Assembly (NCBI RefSeq): GCF_001027285.1
Contig: NZ_CP011509.1
Span: 4,224,501-4,288,500 of the forward strand
Length of the DNA stretch: 64,000 nucleotides
Direction: 5' to 3'
DNA from: Archangium gephyra
GTDB lineage: Bacteria; Myxococcota; Myxococcia; Myxococcales; Myxococcaceae
The notes beneath the pieces are model-generated. The model was not told the origin of the DNA, searched no databases, and worked only from the letters and a program-made list of their open reading frames with translations. Positions 28,336 through 36,416 of the stretch are shown here, piece by piece (position 1 is the stretch's first letter; the number at the start of each line of letters is the position of its first letter). A program made the position numbers and the translations under genes.

Positions 28336-29670
28336 ATGCGTTGTGGCTCGAAGGTCGTTCGGCCAGTCAGCTGGCTGCCGCTGCTTCTCACCGCCGTCAT
28401 CGGATGCGCTCCCGGTGGAAGTCGCCCGCCGGAGGCGCCGTCGGACACCCCCTCCGCCATGGATGCGGGCACTCCTGGCGGTGACGCGGGGACGAACGCC
28501 TCGCAGTACCTGAACGTGTCCCTCGAGGGGATGGCTCCTGGCTCCACCGTCTCGGCGATGCGCCTGCGCCCGGGAGTCCCCGCGGAAGAATCCCTGCTCT
28601 CCCTACTGGCGGAGGAGACGAACCTGACGCTGCCGTACCAACGGGAGGAGAGCCTCTCGGTCACGGTGAACGCACCGGATGGGACGGTGGCGCGACTGCT
28701 GTCTGGAGGCGGCGAGCCCCATGGCCCCTCGTCCTCCACGCGGGTCCGGCTCGTGCCGGCCGAGTATGCGACCATCCAGGCGGCCATCGATGCCGCGAAA
28801 CCCGGAGAGGTGGTCCGGGTGCTTCCGGGGACCTACTTCGAACATGTGAAGCTCAAGCGGGGCGTGCATCTCCAGGGCAGCGGAGCGTCGGTCACCCTCC
28901 TCGACGGACAGCAAGGAGCGTTGCCCCTCGTCGACCTGTCCAACGCGCCCGGCTCCGTGGTGTCTGGCTTCACCTTCCAGGGAGTCACCGAGCGGAACGG
29001 CAGCGCCTTCTGCTCCTCCGTCAACGCGGACGATTGCTTCTGCCTCCGGACTTCCGCTCTCTACGCGGATGGGCATGACTGGGTGTATCCGCCCCTGGGC
29101 GCCTATCACGTCATGGATCAGAGTACCTGGACCCTGCCCTCGGTCTCTCCTCCGGCCCTCGTCACCCAGAACATCTTCAGGGACAACTACATTGGCGTGG
29201 GGCTCTACTTCCATCCCCTGGTGCACGTGCGCAACAACCTCTTCCTGGGGAACGAGGGCGGCGTGGTGGCCAAGTGCTTCCAGGACCGGACGCTGATCGC
29301 CAACAACGTGTTCTGGGAGAACCGCCAGGCCGCCATCACCAGTCAGGCGGGCTACCTCGACATCCTCAACAACATCATCGCCCGCTCGCCCGTGGGCATC
29401 TCGTGGGATTACGTGCAGACGGGCCAGGTCCGCTGCAATCTCTTCTTCGACAACGGGGCGGCCGGTACGCGCGTGACCATCGGGACGGATGGAAACATCA
29501 TCGCCGATCCCCGCTTCGTGGCTCCGGAGCGGAGTGACTTCCACGTGGACCGGCTCTCTCCCGCCGTGGACAGCGGATGCTTCCAGGGCCAGGCCGTCGA
29601 CCCGGAGGATCGGTCCCCCCAGGATCGGGGGGCCTACGGCGGCCCCTGGGGTCATTGGACGGGGGAGTGA
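28336..29670 (+). CDS. Right-handed beta-helix lipoprotein
   Basis: A 444-residue protein, ATG after GGGGGGAGGG. The N-terminal signal ends in a lipobox (AVIGC), then a low-complexity Pro/Gly/Asp linker. From about residue 150 the pectate-lyase-like solenoid signature YATIQAAIDAAKPGEVVRVLPGTY appears, followed by parallel-beta-helix turns (NIFRDNYIGVG, NNLFLGNEGG, NNVFWENRQAAI, NNIIARSPVGI) and a typical C-terminal FHVDRLSPAVDSG. Catalytic residues cannot be assigned, so polysaccharide lyase or adhesin roles remain open. Envelope-anchored and exported by prediction. Confidence 0.85.
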   Translation: MRCGSKVVRPVSWLPLLLTAVIGCAPGGSRPPEAPSDTPSAMDAGTPGGDAGTNASQYLNVSLEGMAPGSTVSAMRLRPGVPAEESLLSLLAEETNLTLPYQREESLSVTVNAPDGTVARLLSGGGEPHGPSSSTRVRLVPAEYATIQAAIDAAKPGEVVRVLPGTYFEHVKLKRGVHLQGSGASVTLLDGQQGALPLVDLSNAPGSVVSGFTFQGVTERNGSAFCSSVNADDCFCLRTSALYADGHDWVYPPLGAYHVMDQSTWTLPSVSPPALVTQNIFRDNYIGVGLYFHPLVHVRNNLFLGNEGGVVAKCFQDRTLIANNVFWENRQAAITSQAGYLDILNNIIARSPVGISWDYVQTGQVRCNLFFDNGAAGTRVTIGTDGNIIADPRFVAPERSDFHVDRLSPAVDSGCFQGQAVDPEDRSPQDRGAYGGPWGHWTGE

Positions 29671-29691
29671 GACGGAAGCGGCGGGGAGGGT

Positions 29692-30519
29692 TCAGCGCGC
29701 GCGCGTCCCCACCACCGCCGAGCCGATGATCATGACCGCGGCGAGCACGACGCCGCTGCTCAGGCCCTGGCCCGTGACCAGCAGCAGCAGGCTGGTCGAG
29801 GCGAGCGGGGTGAGGTAGCTCAGGATGCCGATGTGCCGTGCGTCGCCCAGCTTGAGCGCCTTGTCCCAGAGGAAGAAGGCCGCGCCGAGCGGCCCCAGGC
29901 CCATCACCGCCAGCAGCAGCCAGTCGCGCACGGACAGGTCGACCGACGGCTCCAGGGCCCAGTGACACAGCAGGGCCAGCGCGCCGGAGACCAGCCCGAA
30001 CAAGCCGATGGCCGCCGTCGGGAAGTGGGCGACCCGCCGGGTCAGCAGCGAGTACGTGGCCCAGATGAAAGCGGAGCCGAGTGCCGGCAGGTAGCCCCAG
30101 TGCCAGGTGGCCTGCGCCGTGCCACTGCTGCCGCGCAGGATGGCCAGTCCGGCGCCCGCGAACCCCATCAGCGCTGCGCCAATGTGCACCGGACGCAACC
30201 GCAGTCCCGGTAGCACCACGGGGGCCAGCACCACGATCAGCAGCGGCCACAGGTAGTTGACCAGGTTCGCTTCCACCGGCGGAGCGAGCCGCAAGGCGAT
30301 GAACAGCAGGAAGTGATAGCCGAACAGGCCGTACACCCCGAGCGCCAGCGTCGAAGCCGGGACCTTCCATTGCCGCGCGAGAGGCCAGGCGGGAAGGCTG
30401 CCGAGCACCAGGGCGATACCGGTGAGCAGGAACGGGGGCACATGCCGCAAGGCCAGGCCGAGAGAGGCCAGGCTGGCCCACAGGGCGATGGCCCCCAGCG
30501 CATGGAAGTTCGCGTTCAT
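29692..30519 (-). CDS. EamA/DMT-family transporter, YddG-like aromatic amino acid exporter
   Basis: A 275-residue protein with ten predicted transmembrane helices in two EamA halves. The segment EANLVNYLWPLLIVVLAP closely matches the equivalent VNYLWP segment of E. coli YddG, and LTPLASTSLLLL matches its second half. Export of aromatic amino acids or related metabolites is therefore likely, though specificity is not proven by sequence. It is the last intact gene before the mobile region; a truncated DoxX-like fragment lies directly upstream of its start. Confidence 0.85.
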   Translation of the reverse strand: MNANFHALGAIALWASLASLGLALRHVPPFLLTGIALVLGSLPAWPLARQWKVPASTLALGVYGLFGYHFLLFIALRLAPPVEANLVNYLWPLLIVVLAPVVLPGLRLRPVHIGAALMGFAGAGLAILRGSSGTAQATWHWGYLPALGSAFIWATYSLLTRRVAHFPTAAIGLFGLVSGALALLCHWALEPSVDLSVRDWLLLAVMGLGPLGAAFFLWDKALKLGDARHIGILSYLTPLASTSLLLLVTGQGLSSGVVLAAVMIIGSAVVGTRAR

Positions 30520-30529
30520 CCGCGCGAGC

Positions 30530-30661
30530 TTACGCGGAGGTGCTGCCCGGGAAGACCGCGACGAAGAACGCGGCCACCACCCACCCGACGTGCGTGCTCA
30601 GGTGGCGTGCGAAGAGGAGCGCCGCGCCGAGCACGAGCTCGACCATGCCCGAAGCGACGGG
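30530..30661 (-). pseudogene. DoxX-like membrane protein fragment
   Basis: About 40 codons read SGMVELVLGAALLFAR then WVVAAFFVAVFPG, the central part of DoxX-type proteins (normally about 120-140 residues, continuing past the PAN/PGN motif). The 5' part is missing and similarity stops within a few bases of the 111-bp repeat at 30665; the 3' part stops after FPG. The open frame extends into the repeat but that portion is not DoxX. The fragment marks a deletion or insertion junction. Confidence 0.6.
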
Positions 30662-30664
30662 CTC

Positions 30665-30775
30665 GGAATCGCGAGTGAAATCGGGCACTTCGCATCCACG
30701 GGGCAGTTCCCACCAGTCCCGCCTGTCGCCCGGAGTCCCCTCCAGTTTTGGAGACATTCTGGAGACAGAACCAAG
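30665..30775 (+). repeat. 111-bp imperfect direct repeat, left copy
   Basis: Aligns over its whole length, with no net indel, to 33584-33694, from GGAATCGCGAGTGA to CCAAG. It contains the paired TGGAGAC motif at 30749-30766. Confidence 0.85.
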
Positions 30776-30940
30776 CGAAGGCGCCGCGGCTTCGCTCTGG
30801 GGCGCTTTGCTGCGTCATGCGGATTTCCTGCATCATTTTCTCATCCGCTGGCTCCTGAGTTTTACGGGAGACGGGATCGGCCCTATGGATGTGGACCCAG
30901 CACGAGCCCAATTCCCGGGTTCTCTCGGGAAGGTCCCCCC

Positions 30941-33298
30941 ATGACGCGAATGACAAAGCATGTGTGGCTGTACCTGATGACCACCCTCCTGGCCCTCGTG
31001 GCCGGTTGTGGGGCTCCCTCCCTGCAGGAGGAGGACACCACGGGCTCGGCCCAGCTGTTTGGCACCACGGCGCAAGCCATCACCTCCGCTGACGTCACCC
31101 TGGTGCGCGTCACGGTGTCCGCCGCCGACATGCCGGCGCGCACCGCCGAGCTCGTCAAGACGAACAACCAGTGGAGCGGGCTCATCGGCAAGCTGCCGGC
31201 GGGCAGCGGCCGCACCTTCTCCGCCGAGGCCTTCAACAGCAGTGGCACCAGGCTGTACGCCGGTTCGGCCACGGGCGTCACCATCCTCGCCAAGCAGACC
31301 ACCGCCGTGTCCATCATCCTGCAGGAAGTCAGCCCGGCGGCCCCCTTCACCAATGCCGCGCCCGTCATCACCTCGCTGTCCGCCGCGCCGGGCACCGTTG
31401 AGCCCGGCGGCTCGGTGACGCTCACCGCCACCGCCTCCGATGCCAACCCGGCCGACACGCTCACCTACGCGTGGAGCGCGCCCTCGGGCACCTTCGCCCA
31501 GCCCTCCAACCTCTCCACTGCCTGGACGGCTCCCTCGTCCGCCGCCACCGTCCCCCTCACGTTGACGGTGACGGATTCCAAGGGCCTGCAGGGCAAGGTG
31601 ACCTTCAACGTCAACGTCACCGTTGGCAAGGGGGACGCCGCCGTCAACGCCTCCCTCAATACCTGGCCGCAGGTGAGCAATCTCTCCGCCAGCGCCACCG
31701 CCCTGGAGGTGAATGAGTCCACCACCGTCTCCGCCACCGCTTCCGACAACGATGGTGACACCCTGGCCTACGGCTGGGCGGCCTCTTGTGCTGGCACGTG
31801 GAGCAACGCCACCTCCGCCACCGCGCACTTCACCGCCACGGCGCTGCCCGGCAGCAGCACGTGCAACAACTGCAACCTCACTGTCACCGTCACCGACTTC
31901 CGCAATGGTCAGGCCATTGGCGGCCAGACCACGGGTACCCTCTCCATTTGCGTGGGTCCCAAGAAGACGGCCCTCTTCCCGCCCGACATCACCGAAACCT
32001 TCCAGTCCGCCGCCTCCACCTCCGCCAATGGCCTCGTGTCCTTCCGGGTGAAGGCGGTGGATCCCCAGAGCAGTGCCATGAGTTTCTCCTGGGCCGCTAC
32101 CACGGGTACTATTGGCACGCCCACCATCACCGCTGACTCCAGCCAGGTGGTGTGGACGGCCCCCGCTTGCGTCCCGTCAGGCGTCACTCCCAGCGTGGCC
32201 CTCACGGTTACCAATGCCCTGGGCCTCTCCGCCTCTTACGCTTTCTCCGTCTCGGTAAACCAGACGTGTGCCGTCTCCACAGTGCTCAAACTCGCTTCGG
32301 GCGGCACCTACTCGCTGGCGCTCAAGCAGGACGGCTCCCTCTGGGCCTGGGGCGCCAACAACCAGGGACAATTGGGCGATGGCTCCACCACCCCACGCAC
32401 CACCCCCGTGCAGGTGCTCACGGGTGTCTCCTCCGTAGCCGCGGGCGATAGCCACACGCTGGCGCTCAAGCAGGACGGCTCCCTCTGGGCCTGGGGCTCC
32501 AACTACAAGGGACAATTGGGCGACGGCGCCACCTCCCCACGCACCGCGCCCGTACAGGTGCTCACGGGTGTCTCCTCCGTAGCCGCGGGCAATTTCCACA
32601 CGCTGGCGCTCAAGCAGGACGGCTCTCTCTGGGCCTGGGGCGGGAACCCCAACGGCGAACTGGGCGACGGCTCCACCACCCAACGCACCACCCCCGTGCA
32701 GGTACTCACGGGCGTCTCCTCTGTAGCCGCGGGCGGTTACCACACGCTGGCGCTCAAGCAGGACGGCTCCCTGTGGGCCTGGGGTGCCAACGGCGACGGC
32801 CAACTGGGCGACGGCTCCACCACCCCACGCACCTCGCCCGTCCAGGTGCCCGGCCTCTCCAACGTCATCGCCATCGCCGCGGGCGGTTCCCACACGCTGG
32901 CGCTCAAGCAGGACGGCTCCCTCTGGGTCTGGGGCGCCAACTTCCGGGCACAACTGGGCGATGGCTCCACCACCCCACGCACCCTCCCCGTGCAGCTGCT
33001 CACGGGCGTCTCCTCCGTGGCCGCTGGAACCTACCACACGCTGGCGCTCAAGCAGGACGGCTCCCTGTGGGCCTGGGGTGCCAACAGCGACGGCCAACTG
33101 GGCGATGGCTCCACCACCCAACGCAGCACCCCCGTGCAGGTGCTCACGGGTGTCTCCTCCGTAGCCGCTCGCGGCAATCACACGCTGGTGCTCAAGCAGG
33201 ATGGCTCCCTCTGGGCCTGTGGCTATAACTTCCAGGGACAATTGGGCGACGGCTCCAACACCACCCGTCCCACTCCAGTCCGGGTGCAGGAGTTCTAA
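30941..33298 (+). CDS. RCC1-repeat lipoprotein (seven-bladed propeller)
   Basis: A 785-residue protein, ATG after GGGAAGG. A signal peptide ends in the lipobox VAGC. Residues about 30-120 form a beta-rich domain, then two or three Ig-like/PKD-like modules (about 125-440: PVITSLSAAPGTVEPGGS, VSNLSASATALEVNES, DITETFQSAAS). The C-terminal 340 residues are seven RCC1 repeats, each with HTLALKQDGSLWAWG and QLGDGST, enough to close one seven-bladed propeller. It is probably exported and surface-anchored; binding partners are unknown. It sits between two mobile-element end repeats, so it is probably cargo. The blades are nearly identical at DNA level. Confidence 0.88.
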   Translation: MTRMTKHVWLYLMTTLLALVAGCGAPSLQEEDTTGSAQLFGTTAQAITSADVTLVRVTVSAADMPARTAELVKTNNQWSGLIGKLPAGSGRTFSAEAFNSSGTRLYAGSATGVTILAKQTTAVSIILQEVSPAAPFTNAAPVITSLSAAPGTVEPGGSVTLTATASDANPADTLTYAWSAPSGTFAQPSNLSTAWTAPSSAATVPLTLTVTDSKGLQGKVTFNVNVTVGKGDAAVNASLNTWPQVSNLSASATALEVNESTTVSATASDNDGDTLAYGWAASCAGTWSNATSATAHFTATALPGSSTCNNCNLTVTVTDFRNGQAIGGQTTGTLSICVGPKKTALFPPDITETFQSAASTSANGLVSFRVKAVDPQSSAMSFSWAATTGTIGTPTITADSSQVVWTAPACVPSGVTPSVALTVTNALGLSASYAFSVSVNQTCAVSTVLKLASGGTYSLALKQDGSLWAWGANNQGQLGDGSTTPRTTPVQVLTGVSSVAAGDSHTLALKQDGSLWAWGSNYKGQLGDGATSPRTAPVQVLTGVSSVAAGNFHTLALKQDGSLWAWGGNPNGELGDGSTTQRTTPVQVLTGVSSVAAGGYHTLALKQDGSLWAWGANGDGQLGDGSTTPRTSPVQVPGLSNVIAIAAGGSHTLALKQDGSLWVWGANFRAQLGDGSTTPRTLPVQLLTGVSSVAAGTYHTLALKQDGSLWAWGANSDGQLGDGSTTQRSTPVQVLTGVSSVAARGNHTLVLKQDGSLWACGYNFQGQLGDGSNTTRPTPVRVQEF
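32321..33290 (+). repeat. Seven tandem near-identical RCC1 DNA repeats, period 144 bp
   Basis: The start of CTCAAGCAGGA recurs at 32321, 32465, 32609, 32753, 32903, 33047 and 33191. The period is 144 bp except 150 bp between copies four and five. High DNA identity, not only protein identity, points to recent duplication or gene conversion. Confidence 0.9.
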
Positions 33299-33386
33299 GC
33301 CTCCCGAACCAGGTTCGCTCAGGGGGGACAACCGCTGAGGCCGAGAAATCGAGCCCTGGCGCGAGGTCCCCCTGAACGGAATCAGT

Positions 33387-33542
33387 CTGCTGGACACAGC
33401 GGGCCCCCAGCTTTCTGGAGACCTGCTGGAGACGGGCTCCGCGACGCCGGGAAAGGCAGGTGGGGGCCAAAAGGCGAAGGGCCCGGAACCTTGCGATTCC
33501 GGGCCCTTCTATTGGCGAGGAGTACGGGACTTGAACCCGTGG
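33387..33542 (+). repeat. attL-side copy: 156-bp exact repeat with int tail, terminator and tRNA-Asp 3' end
   Basis: Every base matches 41220-41375 (offset 7833). The last 30 bases (33513-33542) equal the tRNA-Asp 3' end and are the likely crossover core. The preceding part equals the int 3' coding region and tRNA terminator hairpin (33476-33509). It includes the paired TGGAGAC motif at 33416-33433. Confidence 0.93.
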
Positions 33543-33583
33543 ATGAGGGGTGTCCTAAACCCGCGACGGCACACGCCTTTCGA

Positions 33584-33694
33584 GGAATCGCGAGTGACTC
33601 CAGACACTTCGAGTCCACGAGCCAGTCCCCACCAGTCCCACCTGTCACCCGGAGTCCCCTCCAGTCCTGGAGACATTTTGGAGACGGCGCCAAG
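33584..33694 (+). repeat. 111-bp imperfect direct repeat, right copy
   Basis: Pairs with 30665-30775 at about 85% identity by eye and equal length. It lies 41 bp inside the left end of the intact element. TGGAGAC pairs occur at 33668-33685. Confidence 0.85.
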
Positions 33695-33809
33695 GGCGCA
33701 CAGTTGATCTATACAACTTGGGCGAGGTTTCTTGCGATGGGCGTGGATGCTGCTGGTAACGAATTTACTGCTTGGCTAATGGGCCATGGCAGATTGCCCT
33801 CACCGCTTA

Positions 33810-34708
33810 GTGACTGTTCCGGTAGGAATGAATGCGTGACCTCCTGGGTTAGCTGAACAGGAGGGCAAAGCCATGGGTGTGGTACGGGAAGATGACGGCT
33901 GGAGAGTGCCGGACGAGCTGTGGACGAAGTTGGAGCTCCTGCTCCCGCCGCGACCCGAGCATCCCCTGGGCTGCCACAACCCGCGCACGCCGGACCGACG
34001 GGCGATGGACGGCATCTTGTTGGTGCTGCGCACGGGTATGCAGTGGCGAGCATTGAAGGCCACAGGCGCGTGCGGGCCGTCCTCGGCCTACAGACGCTTC
34101 CGGGAGTGGTTGGAGGCTGGAGTGTTTTGGGAGTTCTGGCGCCAGGGACTGCTGATGTACGAGGCGCTGGGAGGCATCGACTGGGAGTGGTTGGCTGTAG
34201 ACGGGGCCCAGGGCAAAGCGCCGCTGGGAGGGGAAAAAAACCGGCCCCAACCCCACCGACAGAGGGAAAAAAGGGAGCAAGAGAAGCGTGCTGTGCGATG
34301 GGCGGGGCGTGCCTATCGGGCTCGTGGTGGGTGGCGCCAACACGAACGACCACAAACTGCTGCGCCAGACGCTCGAATCCATCCCCGTGCCGCGGCCTGG
34401 TTCCACGGGCCAACAACCGCAGGGCCTGTGTCTGGATGCGGGCTACGACTATGACGAAGTGCGGCGGGTCGCTGAGGACTTTGGCTTGACCCTGCATGTA
34501 CGTCCACGTGACTACCGCACGCGCGAGGTGGAGCGCAGCGCCCACAAGCAAGCGCGACGGTGGGTAGTGGAGCGAGCGCATTCCTGGCACAACCGCTTCC
34601 GGCGCATCTTGGTGCGGTGGGAGAAACGCGAAGACACCTGGCTGGCCATGCTCCACCTGGCCTGCGGTGTCATCGCGTGGTTTCACCGCGTCCTACCGGA
34701 ATAGGCTC
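33810..34708 (+). mobile_element. IS5-family (IS427-like) insertion sequence, 899 bp
   Basis: Terminal inverted repeats of 18 bp (33810-33827 and 34691-34708) match at 15 of 18 positions, the inner 11 perfectly (TTCCGGTAGGA). The element is flanked by a 3-bp target duplication TTA (33807-33809 and 34709-34711). It carries one transposase in two overlapping frames. Length, ends and duplication fit the IS427 group of the IS5 family. It has inserted at the stop codon of the neighbouring membrane-protein gene. Confidence 0.9.
33873..34704 (+). CDS. IS5-family transposase in two overlapping frames
   Basis: OrfA (33873-34454) starts at ATG after AGGAGGG and encodes the DUF4096-like N-terminal region (WTKLELLLPP, DGILLVLRTGMQWRALK) and the first catalytic Asp in WLAVDGAQGKAP. 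The reading then needs to move to the second frame (open 34288-34704 as an independent ORF) with CDGRGVPIGLVVGGANTNDHK (second Asp) and RRWVVERAHSWHNRFRR (catalytic Glu). The natural switch is the run of seven A at 34234-34240, after which the second frame reads TGPNPTDRGKKGSK as in relatives. Programmed or transcriptional slippage is typical of this IS group. Probably functional. Confidence 0.88.
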
Positions 34709-35458
34709 TTAGGGCCTCCTAACTGGACGTCGTTCTCGGGCCGTGCTCGCGATGTGACCACCTGCTGCACCAGGGTCTATAGGAACTGGAGCCTCGGGAG
34801 AGGGCATGAGATTGATAGCTTGGCCATTAGGCGGTGCAGCCACTTGCTCAGCGGGAGGTGGGATAGCCGTCGTCTGGCCGATAGGTGCTGCCACAATAGG
34901 GTTGGTCAGAGAGCGAACCGACTTGGCTCTTCGTGCCTTCTTGGGCTTCGGATTCTCGTAGGCAAGGGATCGAGAGCGCTCGGGTAAGTGGTGGAGGAAG
35001 TGTTCGTCGTCGAGGGCAGCACAGATACGCTTGTACTTCTCTTGCGACCATCGTCCGAGGAGAACGTAGAGCTTCGCCTGAAGGACGAGGAGCCAATAGT
35101 TGTCCGGGTCGCTCGACGGCGTTACTGATTCAGCAGTCGGCGAAGGAGATGAACTCCGAGTTGCCACGTGTGCCGTGATGAGAGAGCCCAGCAGGCCGAC
35201 CGATACTATCAAGGCCCGTGCAAGGTTCTGGCCAGTAACACCTTCCGGAAACACGTCCGGGAAGGATTGCACTAAGAGTGCAGCGAGGAGGCTCGAAAAG
35301 GCACCGCCGAGCAAACCAGGGCCGTACTTACGAGTTCGTCTCACAGCTGCAATTGCAGCATCCACGTCGCCGACCAAGACAGGGTCTACGACGGACTTTT
35401 GACGATCCCGCGCTTTCTTTGGCTCTTGTGGCGGTAGAGCGGCTGCCGACGTGCTCAT
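34709..35458 (-). CDS. Membrane protein of unknown function (second gene of element cargo pair)
   Basis: A 249-residue protein: a short basic N-terminus, a first hydrophobic segment (about 47-70, LLGGAFSSLLAALLVQ), a second (about 80-103, ARALIVSVGLLGSLITAHVA), then a soluble C-terminal half with a Trp/Tyr-rich helix (NYWLLVLQAKLYVLLGRW) and a Pro/Ala-rich tail. No family recognised. The ATG overlaps the stop of the upstream gene, so both are one operon. The stop codon TAA is itself the target duplication of the IS, so the coding region remains intact. Base composition is lower in G+C than host genes. Confidence 0.75.
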   Translation of the reverse strand: MSTSAAALPPQEPKKARDRQKSVVDPVLVGDVDAAIAAVRRTRKYGPGLLGGAFSSLLAALLVQSFPDVFPEGVTGQNLARALIVSVGLLGSLITAHVATRSSSPSPTAESVTPSSDPDNYWLLVLQAKLYVLLGRWSQEKYKRICAALDDEHFLHHLPERSRSLAYENPKPKKARRAKSVRSLTNPIVAAPIGQTTAIPPPAEQVAAPPNGQAINLMPSPEAPVPIDPGAAGGHIASTARERRPVRRP

Positions 35459-36237
35459 CGCGCCCTCCGAGAACTGTCGAAGAGATCGCCCGTCAGTCTT
35501 TCCTTGTCTCCTTCCAGTCTCCTCTTTGCTTCTTCCATGTAGCGCACCGCCTCCTCCTCGCGGAGCAGTGCAGCCTCATAGCGTGTCGACACTTCCATAA
35601 CGCGAGTCGCCTCGTGCAGGGCACGCTCGTTCGCATCCTTAGACTCGATCAGTAATGCCCGGGAGAGCCGCGAAGTGCTTCTCCAAAGAAGGAGTGCCGA
35701 GTAGCTCTCAAGCAGGCAGTAGGCTCCCACCGGGATAGTAAAGAGTGAGATGACGAAAAGGACGTTTGGCCCGTTCACACTGAGGAGGACGAAGGTAAAG
35801 GTGGCCAATACAATTCCAACCCGGAGGATCGTAGACTGCAGATGCTCGAAGGCACGGCGGGACGCAGCTACGAGGATGCGGTACGAATCAATGAGTTCAA
35901 AATGCCGCAGGTCCGCCTCATCGCGGGCTTGGACAGAAGACTCGTACAAGTCGAGAAAATGCTCAGACTCCTTACGCCTGAGATAGATATCGCGATTCAG
36001 CTCATCCAGAAACGCAGAGTCGAAAAAGGACGGAGATGAGGGGACGCTTGCAGGCTCAAGACGAGTTTGAATGCCTTCCCTGAGACCGTCCGAGAGACCG
36101 TCCGACGCTCGCTGGGACTCAAGACGAGTTTGAATGCCTTCCCTGAGACCGTCCGAGAGACCGTCCGACGCTCGCTGGGACGATAGCGTCGGTTCGACGG
36201 GCTGATCGGATGGCAAAAACTTGTCCACGGGCGACAT
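35455..36237 (-). CDS. Coiled-coil membrane protein of unknown function (first gene of element cargo pair)
   Basis: A 260-residue protein; ATG at 36237 follows AGGAG with 7-bp spacing, better than the open frame to 36312. Residues about 20-60 are a perfect 21-residue duplication (SQRASDGLSDGLREGIQTRLE in each copy). Then comes a charged helix (LNRDIYLRRKESEHFL), two adjacent transmembrane segments (about 140-195, VGIVLATFTFVLLSVNG and VISLFTIPVGAYCLL) and a long C-terminal coiled coil of Glu/Arg heptads. It resembles membrane-anchored sensors or effectors in overall shape only; no family recognised. Overlaps the next gene by ATGA. Confidence 0.75.
   Translation of the reverse strand: MSPVDKFLPSDQPVEPTLSSQRASDGLSDGLREGIQTRLESQRASDGLSDGLREGIQTRLEPASVPSSPSFFDSAFLDELNRDIYLRRKESEHFLDLYESSVQARDEADLRHFELIDSYRILVAASRRAFEHLQSTILRVGIVLATFTFVLLSVNGPNVLFVISLFTIPVGAYCLLESYSALLLWRSTSRLSRALLIESKDANERALHEATRVMEVSTRYEAALLREEEAVRYMEEAKRRLEGDKERLTGDLFDSSRRAR
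36055..36180 (-). repeat. Perfect 63-bp tandem duplication inside a coding region
   Basis: 36055-36117 and 36118-36180 are identical. The unit is 21 codons, so the frame is kept. Copy number may vary between strains. Confidence 0.9.
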
Positions 36238-36416
36238 GGAAGGACTCCTGATGACCTTGGGTGGGCACTCAAACGATGGAGAATCTACTCTGAATCCAGG
36301 GGGGGGGTTCACCTGATCTCGATAGCCCTAGCAATTGGCGAGGAAGGCGAAGAGGGTCGGGAAGGGCCAGCAGAACGAACCCGGGCCAGTCCACCAGGGC
36401 CGTTGCAACCGGGCTT

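Larger units (their letters stand above)
30665..33542. mobile_element. Degenerate integrative element remnant carrying an RCC1 lipoprotein
   Basis: The left edge is the first 111-bp repeat, whose twin lies 41 bp inside the left end of the intact element. The right edge is a 156-bp exact copy of the intact element's int tail plus tRNA-Asp 3' end. Similarity to the DoxX fragment ends within 5 bp of the left edge. Together this suggests an older relative that integrated at the same tRNA-Asp and later lost its integrase and left attachment core. Extent and history are inferred. Confidence 0.5.
33299..33809. other. Non-coding junction region between element remnant and IS
   Basis: Contains no supported gene. 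It holds the 156-bp attachment-site copy, a 41-bp spacer, the second 111-bp repeat, and AGTTG-N7-CAACT (33702-33718) around a GATCTATACA sequence, then ends at the left inverted repeat of the IS. 33299-33386 shows nothing recognisable. Confidence 0.6.

Noticed and set aside
32321-33290. CRISPR-like array
   Set aside because: Regular 144-bp repeats are coding RCC1 blades in one frame, with no spacer structure and no cas genes.
33491-33856. 121-codon open frame across the attachment site
   Set aside because: It reads through the int-tail remnant, tRNA piece and the 111-bp repeat; no independent coding signal.
34964-35100. Recombination module beside the membrane genes
   Set aside because: A charged Lys/Arg-rich stretch looked DNA-binding but has no HTH or nuclease motif.
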